From: Symbiodinium natans
Lineage: Eukaryota; Sar; Dinophyceae; Suessiales; Symbiodiniaceae
Assembly (NCBI GenBank): GCA_905221605.1
Contig: CAJNDS010000080.1
Span: 50,001-67,500, forward strand
Direction: 5' to 3'
DNA length: 17,500 nucleotides
The notes under the pieces are model-generated. The model worked only from the letters and a program-made list of their open reading frames with translations, was not told the origin of the DNA and did not search any database. Shown here one piece after another: positions 15,473-17,500 of the stretch. The translations under genes were made by a program, and so were the position numbers. Each line of letters starts with the position of its first letter. Position 1 is the first letter of the stretch.

Positions 15473-15605
15473 CAGTATGTGATAACTGCTATGCTCTCTT
15501 GTTCTAGAATATATTTAACGCTTGTACAAGCTATTCTGATATGACATTGGGGGTATTCAAATGCGCTATACCAGACTATGTCACATTTTGCCAGGTCCAT
15601 CCCTA

Positions 15606-15657
15606 CACCCTAAACCCTAAACCCTGAACCCTAAACCCCGAGGGTTTAGGGTTTATT
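15606..15657. repeat. Tail-to-tail telomere-repeat junction (CCCTAAA then TTTAGGG)
   Basis: Five C-strand units are followed within a few bases by two G-strand units. This is opposite to the fusion-type junctions elsewhere. Confidence 0.85.
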
Positions 15658-15794
15658 CAGGATTAGTGCAACCTGCGATCTAGCTGACCAGACCAAGAGA
15701 AGTTTAGGAATAAAAAGGGTGCCCTTCTGGGTTTACAGGGACTTGTAAGAGAACCTCAACACTTAAAGAAGGGAATAAGGGCCTGCTCCGGCTC

Positions 15795-15932
15795 CTAAAC
15801 CCTAAACCCTGAACCCTAAACCCTAAACCCTAAACCCTAAACCCTAAACCCTAAACCCTGAACCCTGAACCCTAAACCCTAAACCCTAAACCCTAAACCC
15901 TAAACCCTAAGCCCTAAACCCTAAACCCTAAA
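15795..15932 (-). repeat. Long CCCTAAA array
   Basis: About twenty C-strand units with a few CCCTGAA and one CCCTAAG. Confidence 0.97.
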
Positions 15933-16045
15933 TCGCATCGCCTGTCTTAAAATCTGCACGCCTCCGCAACCTTTCGCTTCTTTGCCTCCGGCATGGAAGG
16001 ATCGGCCGACATGGCTGCACGGGCATGCGCACGCGGTTGAGTGCT

Positions 16046-16178
16046 AGGGTTTAGGGTTTAGGGTTTAGGGTTTAGGCTTTCGGGTTTAGGGTTTAGGGTT
16101 TTACGGTTTAGGGTTTAGGGTTTAGGGTTTATAGGGTTTAGGGTTTAGGATTCAAGGTAAAGTTTTAGAGTGTAGAGT
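16046..16178 (+). repeat. TTTAGGG array, decaying to the right
   Basis: Perfect units first, then TTTCGGG, TTTTACGG and TTTATAGGG; beyond 16150 only remnants. Confidence 0.93.
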
Positions 16179-16564
16179 TTGGGCTGTACAGGCATCACGT
16201 GAGCTGGGTGCAGTCCATGGTACGGCTGATGTCCGAGGATGCGCTGGCGTGTGAGCACCTGGGGTGAGGGTGGGGGCTGTAATATAGGGGCCGGAATTCG
16301 AATAATTACTCAGAGTAATCCCTTGTGGCCGCTTGTAATTTTAAAAAACACCCCAGCAAGACCCTATTCTCATTCTTCAGGCCCTTATATTAAACAGGTC
16401 TGGCAGTTGTATGGGACAGATAAGCCCCGTGGTTTGCATCGTAGCTGGGCCAGCATATGTGAAAGTAAAACCTTCATGAAATGCCACACAGATAAACCGT
16501 CATGAGTCGACGCCCGCCGAAACGGCAGCCCAAAAGCCCTGAAGGCAACGAAGCTCCCGGACGC
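16179..16564. other. Spacer of ~390 bp, no gene recognised
   Basis: One plus-strand open frame at 16239-16505 (88 codons) has ordinary composition but no motif I recognise and no visible splice context. It could be chance or a gene remnant. Confidence 0.35.
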
Positions 16565-16658
16565 TTAGGGGTTAGGGTTTAGGGTTTAGGGTCTAGGGTT
16601 TAGGGCTAGGGTTTAGGGCTTAGGGTCTAGGGTTTAGGGTTTAGTTTAGGGTTTAGGG
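16565..16658 (+). repeat. TTTAGGG array with TCTAGGG variants
   Basis: About thirteen G-strand units, several shortened or altered (CTAGGG, CTTAGGG, TTTAG). Confidence 0.95.
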
Positions 16659-16702
16659 CTTCCGACTCTTTTCTCCGCTTGCTTGAAGCATGGCTCTCGC
16701 AG

Positions 16703-16763
16703 GTCTGCAAGAGCAGCCGTGGCGCACCCCATCAAGGCAAAGATTTGGGAGCTGGACCTTCAG
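16703..16763 (+). other. Exon-like shard with consensus splice sites, cut off by a telomere array
   Basis: A pyrimidine-rich stretch ending CTCTCGCAG precedes 61 bp open in the frame SARAAVAHPIKAKIWELDLQ, followed by CAG/GTAAGAG, a near-perfect GT donor. The next array begins about 8 nt after the donor, so the intron is truncated. Gene identity is unknown. Confidence 0.35.
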
Positions 16764-16772
16764 GTAAGAGGC

Positions 16773-16875
16773 TTAGGGTTTAGGGTTTAGGGTTTAGGGC
16801 TTAGGACTTGGGGGTTAGGGTTTAGGGTTTAGGGTTTAGGGTTTAGGGTTTAGGGTTTAGGGTTTAGGGTTTAGT
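16773..16875 (+). repeat. TTTAGGG array
   Basis: About fourteen G-strand units with a degenerate stretch (CTTAGGACTTGGGGG) near the left third. Confidence 0.96.
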
Positions 16876-16913
16876 GTAAAGGCATGCGGGTTACGGAAAA
16901 AAATAGGTGAACC

Positions 16914-16951
16914 CTTTTGTTGGGGGGGGGGGGGGGTTCCTCCAACAAGGA
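16914..16951. repeat. Poly(G)15 in the loop of a short hairpin
   Basis: CCTTTTGTTGG before and CCAACAAGG after a run of 15 G (16922-16936) can pair, placing the G tract in the loop. Confidence 0.6.
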
Positions 16952-17094
16952 CTATCGTGCCTTGGGGGTATGCTAGGCTGACCCTATCTTGGGAATACCC
17001 ACATCAGTTCAAGCTCCGTGAACATGGGTATGTTGGGCTTAGAGTGCAGCACACCGCGCGACGAAGATGTTGGATGTTGCAGGTAGGGTTGGGA

Positions 17095-17270
17095 GGATAG
17101 GGTTTAGGGTTTAGGGTTTAGGGTTTAGCGTTTAGGGTTTAGGGTTTAGGGTTTAGGGTTTAGGGTTTAGGGTTTAGGGTTTAGGGTTTAGGGTTTAGGG
17201 TTTAGGGTTTAAGGTTCAGGGTTCAGGGTTCAGGGTTTAGGGTTTAGGGTTTAGGGTTTAGGGTTTAGGG
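17095..17270 (+). repeat. Long TTTAGGG array with a TTCAGGG block
   Basis: About 25 G-strand units, with three consecutive TTCAGGG near 17214-17236. Confidence 0.97.
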
Positions 17271-17366
17271 GGCTGAAAAGTATGTTCCAGAGAAGTGCCT
17301 CAAGACCCCACAAATGCGAACCCACGATCATGCTTCGCCCTCGTCTTGCCAGAGCCTTTCACGCAG

Positions 17367-17461
17367 TAAACCCTGAACCCTAAACCCTAAACCCTAAACT
17401 CTAAACCCTAAACCCTAAACCCTAAACCCTAAACTGGCCCTAAACCCTACAACCTAAACCC
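17367..17461 (-). repeat. CCCTAAA array
   Basis: About eleven C-strand units broken once by TGGCCC. It faces the array at 17095-17270 across ~95 bp of unique DNA. Confidence 0.95.
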
Positions 17462-17500
17462 CCACAGCCTTGATAGAGGCCAGGCGCAGCGCACAGGGAA

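Noticed and set aside
16239-16505. Plus-strand frame of 88 codons
   Set aside because: No recognisable motif; considered as an organelle rRNA or protein fragment but nothing supports that.
2441-17461. CRISPR array (regular repeats with spacers)
   Set aside because: Repeats are telomeric heptamers with variable lengths and orientations and spacers of very unequal size in eukaryotic DNA.
1-17500. True chromosome end
   Set aside because: Arrays occur in both orientations throughout, none is terminal in the window, and a gene lies in the middle.

Overview
The window is nuclear DNA from a eukaryote, most likely a dinoflagellate or another alga with plant-type telomere repeats. Two observations support this. 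More than fifty short arrays of the heptamer TTTAGGG/CCCTAAA and its variants are scattered through the window on both strands. The single recognisable gene is split by introns, one of which fits best with a GA donor and an AG acceptor followed by G, a non-canonical splice form known from dinoflagellates. No bacterial-style operon, rRNA, tRNA or CRISPR was found. The species assignment is an inference.

Layout. Bases 1-2250 hold a telomere-like array, a long A/T fold-back, about 1 kb of extremely AT-rich DNA built from TTAATTA-like units, and two inverted copies of a ~42-bp sequence on either side of that island. From 2250 to 11135 the window is a mosaic in which heptamer arrays, flipping in orientation, alternate with unrelated spacers of about 50-700 bp. 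Some spacers contain duplicated segments, fold-back elements or short coding-like shards. From 11136 to 13645 lies the longest stretch of the mosaic without telomere repeats, and it contains the gene. From 13646 to the end the telomere-repeat mosaic resumes.

The gene (minus strand, about 12674 down to 11321) encodes a secreted choloylglycine hydrolase / penicillin V acylase-type Ntn hydrolase (linear amide C-N hydrolase). I assembled it from four exons. It has a signal peptide, a Cys nucleophile at the predicted mature N-terminus, the other expected catalytic residues, and a complete family-like C-terminus, for about 350 residues. Two single-base indels interrupt exon 1, so it is either a young pseudogene or an intact gene with two homopolymer errors in the assembly. 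A strong pyrimidine-tract AG lies 12 nt before the start codon, which would suit spliced-leader trans-splicing.

The most unusual feature is the mosaic itself: dozens of interstitial telomere tracts, several in head-to-head (fusion-type) arrangement, some homogenised to variant heptamers, separated by fragments that may be pieces of genes. This resembles repeated telomere-type healing, capture or fusion more than an ordinary gene-bearing region.
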